Shown here: piece after piece, positions 32,733 through 43,441 of the stretch
How positions within the stretch are numbered: position 1 is the stretch's first letter
Layout: the number at the start of each line of letters is the position of its first letter
Origin: Mixta mediterraneensis
Lineage (GTDB): Bacteria > Pseudomonadota > Gammaproteobacteria > Enterobacterales > Enterobacteriaceae
Length of the DNA stretch: 64,000 nt
NCBI RefSeq assembly: GCF_014946725.1
Contig: NZ_JACFXY010000010.1
Coordinates: 88,726-152,725, forward strand
Direction: 5' to 3'
The notes under the pieces: generated by a model
Databases searched by the model: none
What the model was told of the DNA's origin: nothing
What the model saw: the letters and a program-made list of their open reading frames with translations, nothing else
Made by a program: the position numbers and the translations under genes

Positions 32733-33203
32733 ATGCATATCGTATTATTTGAACCAGAAATCCCACCTAATACCGGCAACATTATTCGCCTTTGCGCTAA
32801 TACCGGCTTTCAGCTGCATTTGATTGAACCCCTCGGCTTTGCCTGGGATGACAAACGTCTGCGCCGCGCCGGGCTGGATTATCACGAATTCACCGCCGTT
32901 AAAAAGCATGCCGGTTATCAGGCGTTTCTCGCTACTGAGCGCCCTGCCCGACTGTTTGCCTTAACCACCAAAGGCACGCCTGTACACAGTGCTGTGCATT
33001 ACCAGGCGGAAGATTACCTGCTGTTTGGACCAGAAAGTCGCGGCTTGCCCGCTGAAATCCTGGATGCCTTGCCGGCACAGCAGAAAATCCGCATTCCGAT
33101 GATGGCAGAAAGTCGCAGCATGAATTTATCGAATGCGGTGTCAGTGGTGGTATATGAAGCGTGGCGCCAGCTGAATTATGCTGGCGCGCTGATTAAACGC
33201 TAG
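32733..33203 (+). CDS. trmL: tRNA (cytidine/uridine-2'-O-)-methyltransferase TrmL
   Basis: 156 aa (E. coli 157). Small SPOUT methyltransferase that methylates the wobble base of two tRNA-Leu isoacceptors. N-terminal [20 protein letters not shown] and the C-terminal SAM-knot motifs [11 protein letters not shown] and [16 protein letters not shown] are intact. Its TAG stop shares the palindrome CTAG with the convergent cysE stop. Confidence 0.97.
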   Translation: MHIVLFEPEIPPNTGNIIRLCANTGFQLHLIEPLGFAWDDKRLRRAGLDYHEFTAVKKHAGYQAFLATERPARLFALTTKGTPVHSAVHYQAEDYLLFGPESRGLPAEILDALPAQQKIRIPMMAESRSMNLSNAVSVVVYEAWRQLNYAGALIKR

Positions 33204-34021
33204 ATGCCATCACCAAACTGGAATCCCGCCAGGCTACCATTGAAGTGCTGATCCATATCCATTGACGGTTTTTCGCTGCCGGGCTTGCCGACAATACGTG
33301 CGGGTACGCCCGCAGCGGTGGTATGGGGCGGAACCGGTTGTAAAACCACAGAACCCGCACCGATTTTAGCGCCGCGTCCCACTTCGATATTACCCAGGAT
33401 TTTCGCTCCCGCGCCGACCATCACGCCTTCACGGATTTTTGGATGGCGATCGCCGCTGGTTTTTCCGGTGCCGCCGAGCGTTACCGATTGCAGGATCGAT
33501 ACATCGTTTTCAACCACAGCGGTTTCGCCAATCACAATGCCGGTTGCGTGGTCGAGCATGATGCCGCAACCAATTTTCGCTGCTGGATGAATATCTACCG
33601 CGAACGATACCGATATCTCATTTTGCAGATACACAGCAAGCGCACGACGCCCTTCGTTCCACAGCCAGTGGCCGATACGATAAGCCTGCAAAGCATGGAA
33701 TCCTTTAAGATAAAGCAACGGCGTCGAATATTTATCCACAGCGGGATCGCGCTGACGCACCGCCTGAATATCGTAGGCCGCCGAGGCGATCATTGATGCA
33801 TCTTCACGATAGGCTTCTTCAACGATTTCGCGAATGGCAATCGCTGGCATAATTGGATTGGCGAGTTTATTCGCCAGCATGTAACTCAGCGCGCTGCCGA
33901 GATTTTCATGCTTAAGCAATGTCGCATGGTAAAAACTGGCCAACATTGGCTCACAATCTGCCAATGCGCGCGCTTCCGCTTTGATATTGTTCCAGACCAT
34001 TTCTAACTCATCAGACGACAT
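33200..34021 (-). CDS. cysE: Serine O-acetyltransferase
   Basis: 273 aa, as in E. coli. Left-handed beta-helix hexapeptide-repeat enzyme that makes O-acetylserine for cysteine synthesis. Active-site D/H in [15 protein letters not shown] and H in GDRHPKI are present. The C-terminal tail GFQFGDGI ends in the Ile that docks into CysK. Last gene of the yibN-grxC-secB-gpsA-cysE cluster but separated from gpsA by a hairpin terminator. Confidence 0.98.
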   Translation of the reverse strand: MSSDELEMVWNNIKAEARALADCEPMLASFYHATLLKHENLGSALSYMLANKLANPIMPAIAIREIVEEAYREDASMIASAAYDIQAVRQRDPAVDKYSTPLLYLKGFHALQAYRIGHWLWNEGRRALAVYLQNEISVSFAVDIHPAAKIGCGIMLDHATGIVIGETAVVENDVSILQSVTLGGTGKTSGDRHPKIREGVMVGAGAKILGNIEVGRGAKIGAGSVVLQPVPPHTTAAGVPARIVGKPGSEKPSMDMDQHFNGSLAGFQFGDGI

Positions 34022-34037
34022 TGCTGTTTTCTCCCGA

Positions 34038-34063
34038 TAAAAAAAGCGCCTGAATTGGCGCTA
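34038..34063 (-). terminator. Terminator/attenuator between gpsA and cysE
   Basis: Minus strand AGCGCC-AATTCA-GGCGCT with a following T7 run, in the 68-bp gap. It would end most secB-gpsA transcripts or attenuate cysE. Confidence 0.8.
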
Positions 34064-34089
34064 CAGGTGATTACGCTTCGCTCCCTGCT

Positions 34090-35106
34090 TTAGCTGCTGC
34101 TGTTTTCGTCCTTCCTTGTACGCCCCAGCAGACTCAATGCTGCATCTCGCGCTGGTTTTTCGCAATATAGTACCTGATAAATCTGCTCGGTAATTGGCAT
34201 TTCTACGCCAGTTCTGGCGGCTAATACTTTGACTTCTTTAGTGTTTCTGTAACCTTCTACAACTTGTCCGATAATGCGTTGTGCGCTGTCAACGTCTTCG
34301 CCCTGTCCCAGCATCATGCCAAAACGACGGTTGCGTGACTGATTATCGGTACAGGTCAACACTAAATCGCCCAGTCCTGCCATGCCCATAAAGGTCGTCG
34401 GGTCAGCACCCAACGCAGCGCCTAAACGGCTCATTTCTGCCAGACCGCGGGTAATAAGCGCGGTACGTGCGTTTGCGCCAAAACCGATGCCGTCAGAGAT
34501 ACCCGCCCCGATAGCGATAACGTTTTTAACCGCACCACCTAACTGCACGCCAATAAAATCGGGGTTGTTGTAAACGCGGAAGCTTTTACCGCAATGCAGT
34601 TTCTGCTGCAAATCTTCAGCGAACGCCCCTTCGGTAGCGGATAACGCAATCGCCGTAGGCAATCCCGCCGCTAATTCTTTAGCAAAGGTCGGACCTGAAA
34701 TCACAGCCAATGGAATAGAATCGCCCAAGATTTCACGCGCCACATCTTGCAATAAACGCCCGGTTTCTTTTTCCAGACCTTTAGTCGCCCAGACAATACG
34801 AGAATCGGCACGCAAATGCGGTTTGATTTGCGTTAGTACATCCCCGAAAACGTGGCTTGGCACTACGACTAACAAATCGCGACTGGCGGCAATGGCCTTA
34901 ACCAGATCAGGCTCAAGCGCAAGGTTGTCAGGAAAAGGCACATCGGGCAAAAAAGCGGTGTTGCAGCGATCGGACTGGAGTTGCGCCAGATGCGCAGGAT
35001 TGTGTCCCCACAATAATACCGGGTGGCCATTACGGGCCAGAGTAATCGCCAAAGCGGTGCCGTACGAGCCAGCACCGATGACGCTAATCGAAGCGTTATG
35101 TGTCAT
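34090..35106 (-). CDS. gpsA: sn-Glycerol-3-phosphate dehydrogenase (NAD(P)+), biosynthetic
   Basis: 338 aa (E. coli 339). Makes glycerol-3-phosphate from DHAP for phospholipid synthesis. N-terminal Rossmann loop [12 protein letters not shown], catalytic lysine in [14 protein letters not shown], substrate motif [10 protein letters not shown]. Start codon overlaps the secB stop (TGATG), so translation is coupled. Confidence 0.98.
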   Translation of the reverse strand: MTHNASISVIGAGSYGTALAITLARNGHPVLLWGHNPAHLAQLQSDRCNTAFLPDVPFPDNLALEPDLVKAIAASRDLLVVVPSHVFGDVLTQIKPHLRADSRIVWATKGLEKETGRLLQDVAREILGDSIPLAVISGPTFAKELAAGLPTAIALSATEGAFAEDLQQKLHCGKSFRVYNNPDFIGVQLGGAVKNVIAIGAGISDGIGFGANARTALITRGLAEMSRLGAALGADPTTFMGMAGLGDLVLTCTDNQSRNRRFGMMLGQGEDVDSAQRIIGQVVEGYRNTKEVKVLAARTGVEMPITEQIYQVLYCEKPARDAALSLLGRTRKDENSSS

Positions 35107-35573
35107 CAGGCATCCTGATGTTGTTCAGCGCCTTCTTCACCTTGCTGCTGCAGGTAGTTCATGAACAGGGCATCAAAGTTAACTGGCGCCAGATTAAGCT
35201 GCGGGAAAGTGCCACGCGAAACTAAACTGGTGATGCATTCACGGGCATACGGGAACAGAATGTTCGGGCAGTATGCGCCCAGGCAGTGTGCCATTTGCGT
35301 ACCTTCAATGCCGCTAATGGTAAAGATACCGGCCTGCTGAACTTCGCACAGAAATGCAGTTTCTTCACCAACGGTCGCCGTCACGGTCACGCGCAGCACC
35401 ACTTCATAAACTTCATCCGCCAGTTGTGAAGATGCCGTATCCAGATCCAGTTTTACATCCGGCTCCCACTCTTTTTGGAAAACCTGCGGTGCATTTGGCG
35501 CTTCAAAAGAGATGTCTTTGGTGTAAACGCGTTGAATCTGGAATTGCATTTCGTTGGTGTTATGTTCTGACAT
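35106..35573 (-). CDS. secB: Protein-export chaperone SecB
   Basis: 155 aa, as in E. coli. Tetrameric cytosolic chaperone delivering unfolded preproteins to SecA. Family segments [20 protein letters not shown] and [11 protein letters not shown] are intact. Operon between grxC and gpsA. Confidence 0.98.
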   Translation of the reverse strand: MSEHNTNEMQFQIQRVYTKDISFEAPNAPQVFQKEWEPDVKLDLDTASSQLADEVYEVVLRVTVTATVGEETAFLCEVQQAGIFTISGIEGTQMAHCLGAYCPNILFPYARECITSLVSRGTFPQLNLAPVNFDALFMNYLQQQGEEGAEQHQDA

Positions 35574-35610
35574 GTAACTAAGTCCTGTGAGTTAAAATGT
35601 TCAGCGTAAA

Positions 35611-35865
35611 CTACGCCTGCAGTAACGGATCTAAACCTTCGCGACCATCAAGCGCGAAAAGATCGTCGCAGCCGCCAATGTGCTGCGCATCAATAAAAAT
35701 CTGTGGAACGGTAGTACGGCCGCTGCGTTTGATCATCTCTTCGCGTTTCGCCATGTCCCCATCAATAGGGATCTCCTGGAACGATACGCCTTTCTGACTT
35801 AACAGCGCCTTTGCCCGGTGGCAATAAGGGCAGGTAGCTTTGGTGTAAATCTCAATGTTTGCCAT
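35611..35865 (-). CDS. grxC: Glutaredoxin 3
   Basis: 84 aa (E. coli 83). Dithiol glutaredoxin with redox site C12-P-Y-C15, cis-proline loop TTVPQIF and glutathione-binding GGCDDLFAL. Reduces ribonucleotide reductase and mixed disulfides. 19 bp after yibN and upstream of secB. Confidence 0.98.
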   Translation of the reverse strand: MANIEIYTKATCPYCHRAKALLSQKGVSFQEIPIDGDMAKREEMIKRSGRTTVPQIFIDAQHIGGCDDLFALDGREGLDPLLQA

Positions 35866-35884
35866 GGATTGTATCTCAGTAAGG

Positions 35885-36316
35885 TTATTTACCGCGGACT
35901 AACGGCAGATTTTCACCGCTCCAGCCGCTTACGCCATCTTTCAGCACGGTAACCTGAGTAAAACCTGCCGCGCTGAGATGTGCAGCAGGCTCTGCTGCGC
36001 TTTGTCCGGTTGCACACACCACAATTATGGGCTGTGCTTTATGTTTTTCCAGCTCGCCAAAGCTGCCTTTTTTTATGTCTGCCGCAGCCACGTTCAGTGC
36101 ACCAGAAATGTGCCCTTTGCGATAATCGTCGCGCGAACGTACGTCTACAACTACCGCGTCCTCTTTATTAATCAGGCGGGTTGCTTCACCGCGGCTGATC
36201 GTTTTTACCTTAGAGAACATCCCCTTAACGGTAGTCACAATCACCAGAATGAGTAAAACAACCCATGCCAGACTCAGGATGGGGTGATTGCTTGCAAACT
36301 GCATAATTTCTTGCAT
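35885..36316 (-). CDS. yibN: Membrane-anchored rhodanese-domain protein YibN
   Basis: 143 aa. One N-terminal transmembrane helix (about 13-31, [17 protein letters not shown]), then a rhodanese domain with active-site C101 in VVCATGQSA. Proposed sulfurtransferase; a role with the Sec machinery or lipids has been suggested. First gene of the grxC-secB-gpsA cluster. In E. coli the divergent neighbour is gpmI; here it is envC. Confidence 0.93.
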   Translation of the reverse strand: MQEIMQFASNHPILSLAWVVLLILVIVTTVKGMFSKVKTISRGEATRLINKEDAVVVDVRSRDDYRKGHISGALNVAAADIKKGSFGELEKHKAQPIIVVCATGQSAAEPAAHLSAAGFTQVTVLKDGVSGWSGENLPLVRGK

Positions 36317-36568
36317 GTGGGATAACGACTCCAGACCGGGCTAATAAGCTAAAACAAGGGTTCTGAGTATACCTGCGCCACTTCGCATGTACAGACGCTA
36401 AGCGGCCAGAGTTAGGATTTGTGCATCATTTTCCAAAAAAAGTGGCCGAATGGCAAAAATGGCGCAACGCTTATGCTTGGTTTAGACGAAAACAGACATG
36501 TCTGGAAAAGCAAATGGTGGCCCGGCGCACTGGTAAGCGGCTGTTCATCGTGGAATAATCATTGGCCT

Positions 36569-37870
36569 ATGAAGGGAAAAACAATCGTTTTACATACAAG
36601 GACCCGTCGCAACGGTGCTAACCTGCCGTTGTCCACCTATTTGTCCGCCCTCTCCTTCAGCCTGCTTTGCGCGGGCGCGTTGTTATTGCCGGTCGCTGCT
36701 CAGAGCGCAGACGACAACAAATCGCAGCTGAAGTCTATCCAGCAAAATATTGCCGAAAAAGAAAAAATCGTTAAAGCGCAAAAACTGCAGCGCAGCAAAC
36801 TGCTCGATCAGCTCCAGAGTCAGGAAAAGGTTATCGCGCAGGCCAGTCGTCAACTGCGAGAAACGCGCAACAGCCTTTCCGCGCTAAATAGCGAAATCAG
36901 TCAGCTTGCCGCGTCGATTGCCCGGCTGGAAAAACAGCAGACGCAGCAAGAAACACTGCTGTCACAACAGTTAGACGCGGCTTTTCGCCAGGGCCAGCAC
37001 AATGGCCTGCAACTGCTGCTGGGCGGGGAAGAAAGTCAACGTAGCGAACGTATTCTGGCCTACTTTGGCTATCTGAATGAGGCTCGTCAGCAGAGTATTG
37101 AGGCGCTGAAAAAGACGCGTCAGACGTTGAGCCAACAGCGTAGTACGCTGGAACAAAAGCAGCAGCAGCAAAAATCGCTGTTAGCGCAGCAGCAAGGCCA
37201 GCAGGATAAGCTGCAACAGGCGAGCGCGGCGCGTAAGAAAACGTTGAGCGTACTGGAAAGTTCGCTTGAGAAAGATCAGGCTGACCTGGTAGAAATGCGC
37301 CAGAACGAAAGCCGTCTGCAAAACAAAATCGCCAGAGCTGAACGTGAAGCACGTGAACGTGCGGCGCGTGAAGCGCGTGAAGCCGAACAGGTTCGCCAGC
37401 GCCAGGCTCAGGCCAGAGCCAAAGGTTCTCATTATCAGCCGACACAAAGTGAGCGCGAGCTGATGGCGCGCACCGGTGGCTTAGGCCGTCCTGGCGGGCA
37501 AGCCTTGTGGCCCGTGCACGGACGCGTTGAACACCGCTTTGGTGAACAACTGCAAGGCGAATTACGCTGGAAAGGTTTGGTGATTGACGCGCCGGAAGGT
37601 ACGGAAGTCAAAGCCATTGCCGACGGCCGTGTCTTAATGGCCGACTGGCTGCAAGGATATGGACTTGTGGTGGTTATTGAGCACGGTAAAGGCGACATGA
37701 GCCTTTACGGCTACAACCAAAGTGCGCTGGTGAGTGTAGGTGCTCAGGTGAAGGCAGGACAGCCTATCGCTTTAGTGGGCACCAGCGGCGGCCGCGGCAC
37801 GCCATCGCTCTATTTTGAAATCCGACGTCAGGGAAAGGCCGTCAACCCACTTCCGTGGTTAGGAAAATAA
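36569..37870 (+). CDS. envC: Murein hydrolase activator EnvC
   Basis: 433 aa from the ATG at 36569 (MKGKTIVLHTRTRR); the frame is open another 50 codons upstream, without homology. Long N-terminal signal sequence (hydrophobic YLSALSFSLLCAGALLLP, cleavage near AQSA), extended coiled coil (about 55-280), then a degenerate LytM domain (WKGLVIDAPEGTEVKAIADG ... GYNQSALVS) lacking the metal-site residues. It activates amidases AmiA and AmiB at the septum under FtsEX control. yibQ follows 3 bp later. Confidence 0.95.
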   Translation: MKGKTIVLHTRTRRNGANLPLSTYLSALSFSLLCAGALLLPVAAQSADDNKSQLKSIQQNIAEKEKIVKAQKLQRSKLLDQLQSQEKVIAQASRQLRETRNSLSALNSEISQLAASIARLEKQQTQQETLLSQQLDAAFRQGQHNGLQLLLGGEESQRSERILAYFGYLNEARQQSIEALKKTRQTLSQQRSTLEQKQQQQKSLLAQQQGQQDKLQQASAARKKTLSVLESSLEKDQADLVEMRQNESRLQNKIARAEREARERAAREAREAEQVRQRQAQARAKGSHYQPTQSERELMARTGGLGRPGGQALWPVHGRVEHRFGEQLQGELRWKGLVIDAPEGTEVKAIADGRVLMADWLQGYGLVVVIEHGKGDMSLYGYNQSALVSVGAQVKAGQPIALVGTSGGRGTPSLYFEIRRQGKAVNPLPWLGK

Positions 37871-37873
37871 GCT

Positions 37874-38791
37874 TTGCTTCATCTTCGAAAACTCTCCGCC
37901 ATCGTGAGCGGATTATTGCTCAGCTGCGTCGCTCACGCAGGCAAACTCGCCATCGTTATTGATGACTTTGGCTACCGTCCTACCGAAGAAAACAAAGTGT
38001 TGCAGATGCCGCCAGCGATTTCAGTCGCCGTGCTGCCTAATGCGCCGCAAGCGCGCAATATGGCAATCAAAGCACATCAGCGTGGCCATGAAGTGCTGAT
38101 CCATCTGCCGATGGCGCCACTCAGCAAACAGCCGCTGGAAAAAGACACATTAACGCCTGATATGAATAGCGCCGAGATTGAGCGTATCATTCGTGAAGCC
38201 GTCAATAATGTCCCTTATGCGGTAGGGTTGAATAACCATATGGGCAGCAAGATGACGTCCAGCCTGTTTGGCATGCAGAAAGTAATGCAGGCGCTTAATC
38301 AGTACAGTTTTTACTTCCTTGACAGCATGACCATTGGCAACAGCCAGTCGATTCCGGCTGCGCAAGGCACGCATGTTAAGGTCCTAAAGCGCCGCGTTTT
38401 TCTTGATGACAGCCAGGATATTCATGCCATACGGCAACAGTTTAACCGCGCGGTTAAACTGGCACAGCGTGATGGCTATGCCATAGCGATTGGTCATCCC
38501 CATCCCAATACCGTGCGCGTGCTTCAGCAAATGTTGCCAACTTTACCTGCGGACATCACGCTGGTGCGTCCTGGTCAGTTACTGAATGAGCCGTTACACA
38601 ATGGTAACTCTGGTAATAAGCAGATAAACAAACCGCCAAAAGCCACGCCTGCCACTCCCCATTTCCAGCCGCCAGGCGTGTGTGAATCCAGACAGCCGCT
38701 GACGCCGGTTCCAGCGACACGTGCGCTGACGGTAGTCACTGAAAGCATCAGTCAGAGCTCTCTGTTTGGCACGCTGCATCGGCTGTTTTAA
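37874..38791 (+). CDS. yibQ: Divergent polysaccharide deacetylase family protein YibQ
   Basis: 305 aa from TTG 37874, the start closest to the conserved signal peptide (MLHLRKLSAIVSGLLLSCVAHA, cleavage about 22). NodB-like fold: LAIVIDDFGY at the N-terminus, EVLIHLPMAP, VGLNNHMGSKMTS and AIAIGHPHPNT hold the putative metal ligands. Exported, probably acting on cell-wall or polysaccharide acyl groups; substrate unknown. Coupled to envC. The C-terminal 70 residues are proline-rich and variable. Confidence 0.88.
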   Translation: MLHLRKLSAIVSGLLLSCVAHAGKLAIVIDDFGYRPTEENKVLQMPPAISVAVLPNAPQARNMAIKAHQRGHEVLIHLPMAPLSKQPLEKDTLTPDMNSAEIERIIREAVNNVPYAVGLNNHMGSKMTSSLFGMQKVMQALNQYSFYFLDSMTIGNSQSIPAAQGTHVKVLKRRVFLDDSQDIHAIRQQFNRAVKLAQRDGYAIAIGHPHPNTVRVLQQMLPTLPADITLVRPGQLLNEPLHNGNSGNKQINKPPKATPATPHFQPPGVCESRQPLTPVPATRALTVVTESISQSSLFGTLHRLF

Positions 38792-38966
38792 ACGCGCTCA
38801 ATGCGCCTGAGCGTGCGCTCCACGCTCAGTCACCGGCAAAAATTATTATGTCGGCCGACAGCTCAGACCATGCGAGGGAATAGTGAAACGGATGACGAAA
38901 CAGGCCCGAAACGTTCTGCAACTGGCTAGCGACCCAAAACCGAGCGGCCGCGCTGGCGGTCGTTAT

Positions 38967-39995
38967 TTAATCCCAGCTCAGCACCACTTTTCCTGAACGT
39001 CCCGAACGCATGTCATCGAAACCCTGCTGAAATTCATCAATGTGATAACGATGGGTAATAATGGGTGCCAGATCGAGTCCCGACTGGAGCAGCGCGGTCA
39101 TTTTATACCAGGTTTCAAACATCTCGCGGCCATAAATGCCTTTGATGAACAGCCCTTTGAAAATTACCTGATTCCAGTCGATAGCCATTTCAGCCGGTGG
39201 GATACCCAGCAAGGCAATATGTCCTCCATGATTCATGACTTCCAGCAAACTGCGAAAAGCAGGCGGCGCTCCCGACATCTCTAAGCCAATATCAAAACCT
39301 TCAGTCATGCCAAGGGATTGCATTACATCATGAAGATCTTCTTGCGCCACGTTAACGGCTCGCGTCACGCCCATGCTGCGCGCCAGCGCAAGGCGATAAT
39401 CATTCACATCGGTGATCACTACGTTACGCGCACCAGCATGCCGACAGACTGCCGCCGCCATAATACCAATCGGTCCCGCGCCGCTCACCAGGACATCTTC
39501 GCCAACCAGATCAAAGGAGAGCGCAGTATGCACTGCGTTACCAAAAGGGTCGAAAATCGCGGCCAGTTCGTCAGATATATTGTCAGGGATTTTAAAGGCG
39601 TTATACGCCGGAATGACCAGATATTCGGCAAAACATCCCTGGCGATTTACCCCTACGCCTGCCGTGTTGCGGCACAAATGCCTCTTCCCGGCGCGACAGT
39701 TGCGGCAATGCCCACAGGTAATGTGACCTTCGCCGGAAACGCGATCGCCCAGCGTAAAACCTTTCACTTCCTGCCCTATCGCCACTACTTCGCCGACATA
39801 CTCGTGTCCGGTAATCATGGGTACAGGAACGGTTTTTTGTGACCAGTCGTCCCAGTTATAAATATGCACATCCGTTCCGCAAATGGCAGTTTTACGGATT
39901 TTTATCAGCAGATCGTTGTGGCCCGGCTCAGGTTGGGTTGCATCCGTTACCATCCAAATCCCTTGCTCTTTTTTCAGCTTAGCGAGTGCTTTCAT
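38967..39995 (-). CDS. tdh: L-threonine 3-dehydrogenase
   Basis: 342 aa from the ATG at 39995 ([14 protein letters not shown]) after GAGGAG. Zinc-dependent medium-chain dehydrogenase that oxidises threonine to 2-amino-3-ketobutyrate. Catalytic zinc site [11 protein letters not shown] and GHEYVGE, structural zinc cysteines [18 protein letters not shown] loop [10 protein letters not shown]. Starts 10 bp after kbl on the same transcript. Confidence 0.98.
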   Translation of the reverse strand: MKALAKLKKEQGIWMVTDATQPEPGHNDLLIKIRKTAICGTDVHIYNWDDWSQKTVPVPMITGHEYVGEVVAIGQEVKGFTLGDRVSGEGHITCGHCRNCRAGKRHLCRNTAGVGVNRQGCFAEYLVIPAYNAFKIPDNISDELAAIFDPFGNAVHTALSFDLVGEDVLVSGAGPIGIMAAAVCRHAGARNVVITDVNDYRLALARSMGVTRAVNVAQEDLHDVMQSLGMTEGFDIGLEMSGAPPAFRSLLEVMNHGGHIALLGIPPAEMAIDWNQVIFKGLFIKGIYGREMFETWYKMTALLQSGLDLAPIITHRYHIDEFQQGFDDMRSGRSGKVVLSWD

Positions 39996-40005
39996 TATCG
40001 GCTCC

Positions 40006-41205
40006 TCAGACAATCACGCCAAGCTGCTGGCCGATGCGAGTGAAAGCCGCCACTGCGCGTTCCAGTTGTTGTTGGGTATGCGCCGCAGAAATTTGGGTAC
40101 GGATGCGCGCCTGACCTTTAGGCACCACAGGGTAAAAGAAGCCCGTCACGTAGATCCCTTCCTGCTGCAGCAGACGGGAAAACTCCTGCGCTACACTCGC
40201 GTCGCCGAGCATTCCCGGGATGATGGCGTGATCGGCACCCGCCAGCGTAAATCCGGCGGCAGTCATTTTTTCGCGGAAATAACGCGCGTTACGCCACAGA
40301 CGCTGGCGCAATTCGTCGCCTTCGCTTAACAGCTCCAGCACACGCATCGAAGCGGCGACAATGGCAGGCGCTAATGAATTGGAGAACAGATAAGGACGGG
40401 AACGCTGGCGTAACCATTCAACCACTTCGGCTTTGGCGGCGGTATAGCCACCGGACGCGCCGCCAAGCGCTTTACCCAGAGTCCCGGTAATAATGTCGAC
40501 GCGGCCCATTACATCACAATACTCGTGAGTACCGCGCCCGGTATGACCAACAAACCCCACCGCGTGAGAATCATCCACCATTACCAGCGCGGAGAATTCG
40601 TCGGCAAGGTCGCAAATTGCGTTTAAACTGGCAATCACGCCATCCATCGAAAACACCCCATCGGTGGCGATGAGAATATGACGAGCGCCTTTATCACGCG
40701 CTTCCTGCAAACGCGCGCGTAGTTCCTGCATATCGTTGTTGGCATAGCGATAACGCTGAGCTTTACACAGGCGCACGCCGTCAATAATTGAAGCGTGATT
40801 TAACGCATCAGAAATGATGGCATCTTCCGCACCCAAAAGGGTTTCAAACAGACCGCCATTTGCATCAAAACAGGATGAGTAAAGAATCGCGTCTTCCATA
40901 CCGAGAAATTCGGCCAGCTTTTTTTCCAGCTGCTTATGGGTATCTTGAGTCCCGCAGATAAAGCGCACTGAGGCCATGCCAAAGCCGTGCGAATCCATCC
41001 CCTCTTTAGCTGCCTGAATCAGGGCGGGATGATTAGCTAAGCCTAAGTAGTTATTGGCACAGAAGTTAATGGCGTGATTGTCATGGCCCACGGCTATATC
41101 GGTTTGCTGCGCCGAGGTGATGATACGTTCCTGTTTAAACAAGCCTTCCTGACGCGCCGTATCCAGTTGCTGACGTAATTGCTGGTAAAATTGCGCTGCC
41201 ATCAT
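40006..41205 (-). CDS. kbl: 2-amino-3-ketobutyrate CoA ligase
   Basis: 399 aa from ATG 41205 (a second ATG follows immediately). PLP enzyme that cleaves aminoketobutyrate with CoA to glycine and acetyl-CoA. Schiff-base lysine in [15 protein letters not shown] and the DDSHAVGF motif are intact. First gene of kbl-tdh, the threonine-to-glycine route. Confidence 0.98.
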   Translation of the reverse strand: MMAAQFYQQLRQQLDTARQEGLFKQERIITSAQQTDIAVGHDNHAINFCANNYLGLANHPALIQAAKEGMDSHGFGMASVRFICGTQDTHKQLEKKLAEFLGMEDAILYSSCFDANGGLFETLLGAEDAIISDALNHASIIDGVRLCKAQRYRYANNDMQELRARLQEARDKGARHILIATDGVFSMDGVIASLNAICDLADEFSALVMVDDSHAVGFVGHTGRGTHEYCDVMGRVDIITGTLGKALGGASGGYTAAKAEVVEWLRQRSRPYLFSNSLAPAIVAASMRVLELLSEGDELRQRLWRNARYFREKMTAAGFTLAGADHAIIPGMLGDASVAQEFSRLLQQEGIYVTGFFYPVVPKGQARIRTQISAAHTQQQLERAVAAFTRIGQQLGVIV

Positions 41206-41389
41206 TACTTTCCTCAATTGGCGAAAACCTGGAACATCTTACTGAACAGTTAGCCCAGCCACGATAATTCGCCCAACAGAATGTCAAATTTGCAGCATAG
41301 TTCACGTCACAGAGCATGAAGTACAAATCGTTACAGAGTCATCTGGCTGTCTGCATCTTGATGAAATGTTATGATGATAGACATTAGCG

Positions 41390-41416
41390 TGTGAAACCTC
41401 CTGTTTCACCCCATAA
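41390..41416 (+). promoter_or_regulatory. Possible sigma-32 promoter / palindrome upstream of hldD
   Basis: TGTGAAA (41390-41396), 12 nt, CCCCATAA (41409-41416) resembles a heat-shock promoter, as known for E. coli hldD (htrM). The same bases contain a perfect inverted repeat GTGAAAC-CTCCT-GTTTCAC. The implied leader is only about 10 nt, which weakens the promoter reading. Confidence 0.4.
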
Positions 41417-41432
41417 CTTCGAAGGTATTAAC

Positions 41433-42365
41433 ATGATTATCGTAACTGGCGGCGCAGGAATGATTGGCAGCAATATCGTCAAGGCGCTGAATGATCGCGG
41501 TCACACCGATATTTTGGTGGTGGATAATCTGAAAGATGGCACCAAATTTGTGAATTTGGTCGATCTGAACATCAGCGATTTCATGGACAAAGAAGAGTTT
41601 CTTATCAGCGTAATGGCGGGTGACGATCTCGGACCTGTCGAAGCGGTATTCCACGAAGGTGCATGCTCCGCCACCACAGAGTGGGATGGCAAATACATGA
41701 TGGATAACAACTATCAGTATTCAAAAGAGCTGCTGCATTTCTGTCTTGAACGTGAAATTCCTTTCCTGTATGCCTCTTCTGCCGCGACTTATGGCGGCCG
41801 CAATGAAAACTTTATCGAAGAGCGCCAGTATGAACAGCCGCTGAACGTTTATGGCTACTCAAAAATGCTGTTCGATCATTACGTGCGTCAGATCCTGCCA
41901 GAAGCGACTTCACCGGTGTGTGGATTCCGTTACTTTAACGTTTACGGACCGCGCGAAGGTCACAAAGGCAGCATGGCAAGCGTGGCTTTCCATCTGAATA
42001 CCCAAATCAACAATGATGAAAATCCAAAACTGTTTGAAGGCAGTGAGAGCTTCAAACGAGATTTTATCCATGTTGATGATGTCGCTGCGGTTAATTTATG
42101 GTGCTGGGAAAACGATATTTCCGGCATTTATAACTGCGGTACTGGCCGTGCGGAATCCTTCCAGGAAGTGGCCGATGCCGTATTGAAATTCCATCAAAAA
42201 GGCCAAATCGAATACATTCCGTTCCCGGAAAAACTGAAAGGCCGCTATCAGGCTTATACGCAGGCTGATCTGACCAGGCTGCGTGCCGCCGGGTATGACA
42301 AACCGTTTAAAACCGTGGCACAAGGCGTGGCTGAATACATGGTTTGGCTGAACCGTAACGCGTAA
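41433..42365 (+). CDS. hldD: ADP-L-glycero-D-manno-heptose-6-epimerase
   Basis: 310 aa from the ATG at 41433 ([16 protein letters not shown]), exactly the E. coli length. SDR epimerase for the last step of the heptose donor for LPS inner core. NADP loop TGGAGMIGS, catalytic Tyr/Lys in [12 protein letters not shown]. First gene of the LPS core locus. Confidence 0.98.
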   Translation: MIIVTGGAGMIGSNIVKALNDRGHTDILVVDNLKDGTKFVNLVDLNISDFMDKEEFLISVMAGDDLGPVEAVFHEGACSATTEWDGKYMMDNNYQYSKELLHFCLEREIPFLYASSAATYGGRNENFIEERQYEQPLNVYGYSKMLFDHYVRQILPEATSPVCGFRYFNVYGPREGHKGSMASVAFHLNTQINNDENPKLFEGSESFKRDFIHVDDVAAVNLWCWENDISGIYNCGTGRAESFQEVADAVLKFHQKGQIEYIPFPEKLKGRYQAYTQADLTRLRAAGYDKPFKTVAQGVAEYMVWLNRNA

Positions 42366-42382
42366 AGGAATCTGTACCGGTA

Positions 42383-43441
42383 ATGAAAATTCTGGTAATC
42401 GGCCCTTCCTGGGTCGGCGATATGATGATGTCGCAAAGTCTCTATCGCACGCTCAAAGCCGAACATCCTGATGCCGTGATTGACGTGATGGCACCTGCCT
42501 GGTGTCGTCCGTTATTATCCCGCATGCCGGAAGTGAATCAGGCGCTGGCGATGCCGCTTGGACATGGCGCGCTTGAAATCAGCGAACGCCGTCGTCTTGG
42601 CAATTCGCTGCGCGCGAGTGGTTATGACCGCGCCTATGTTCTGCCTAACTCCTTCAAATCTGCTTTGGTGCCGTTCTTTGCCGGGATTAAACATCGGGTT
42701 GGCTGGCGTGGCGAGATGCGTTATGGCCTGCTTAACGATCTGCGCAAGCTGGACAAAGCCGCGTTTCCGCTGATGGTCGAGCGCTATGTGGCGCTGGGCT
42801 ATGACCGGCCCGTTAACTCAGCGCAGCAGCTGCCTCAGCCGCTGTTGTGGCCCAAATTACAGGTTGATGATCAGGAAAAAATCGAAACGGCTGCGCATTA
42901 TCAGCTTTCCGCCGATCGCCCGATCGTTGGCTTTTGTCCCGGCGCTGAGTTTGGCCCGGCTAAACGCTGGCCGCACTATCATTACGCCGCTCTGGCACAG
43001 CAATTAATCAGTGAAGGCTATCAGGTAGTGCTGTTTGGTTCGGCAAAAGACCATCCAACAGGCGATGAGATTATTGCAGCACTGCCAGCAGATGCCCGCT
43101 CCCATTGCCGTAACCTGGCGGGCGATACTTCACTTGAGCAGGCCGTGATTCTTTTGGCACATTGCCGTGCCGTGGTAAGCAATGATTCTGGTTTAATGCA
43201 TATCGCGGCGGCGTTAAACCGGCCGCTCGTGGCGCTGTATGGACCGAGCAGCCCTGACTTCACGCCGCCCCTCTCCGCTCGTGCCCGCGTGATTCGCCTG
43301 ATTACCGGCTATCATAAAGAGCGTAAAGGTGATGCGGAGCAAGGGTATCATCAGAGCCTGATTGATATTCAGCCGACTCGCGTTTATCAGACGTTAACCG
43401 AGCTGCTAAGTAACGAACAGGAGACGGTATGCACGTCCTGA
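42383..43441 (+). CDS. waaF: ADP-heptose:LPS heptosyltransferase II
   Basis: 352 aa. GT9 enzyme adding HepII. N-terminal ILVIGPSWVGDMMMSQSL, donor-site segments FCPGAEFGPAKRWP and SNDSGLMHIAAALNRPLVALYGPSSP. Overlaps waaC by 13 bp. Confidence 0.97.
   Translation: MKILVIGPSWVGDMMMSQSLYRTLKAEHPDAVIDVMAPAWCRPLLSRMPEVNQALAMPLGHGALEISERRRLGNSLRASGYDRAYVLPNSFKSALVPFFAGIKHRVGWRGEMRYGLLNDLRKLDKAAFPLMVERYVALGYDRPVNSAQQLPQPLLWPKLQVDDQEKIETAAHYQLSADRPIVGFCPGAEFGPAKRWPHYHYAALAQQLISEGYQVVLFGSAKDHPTGDEIIAALPADARSHCRNLAGDTSLEQAVILLAHCRAVVSNDSGLMHIAAALNRPLVALYGPSSPDFTPPLSARARVIRLITGYHKERKGDAEQGYHQSLIDIQPTRVYQTLTELLSNEQETVCTS

Noticed and set aside
36419..36568. 50-codon upstream extension of envC
   Set aside because: Open but without homology; the signal peptide lies downstream and ATG 36569 gives the expected protein.
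38881..38996. Small plus-strand frame beginning GTG 38883 (VKRMTKQARNVLQ)
   Set aside because: It runs antisense into the tdh 3' end, with no ribosome-binding site and no family match.
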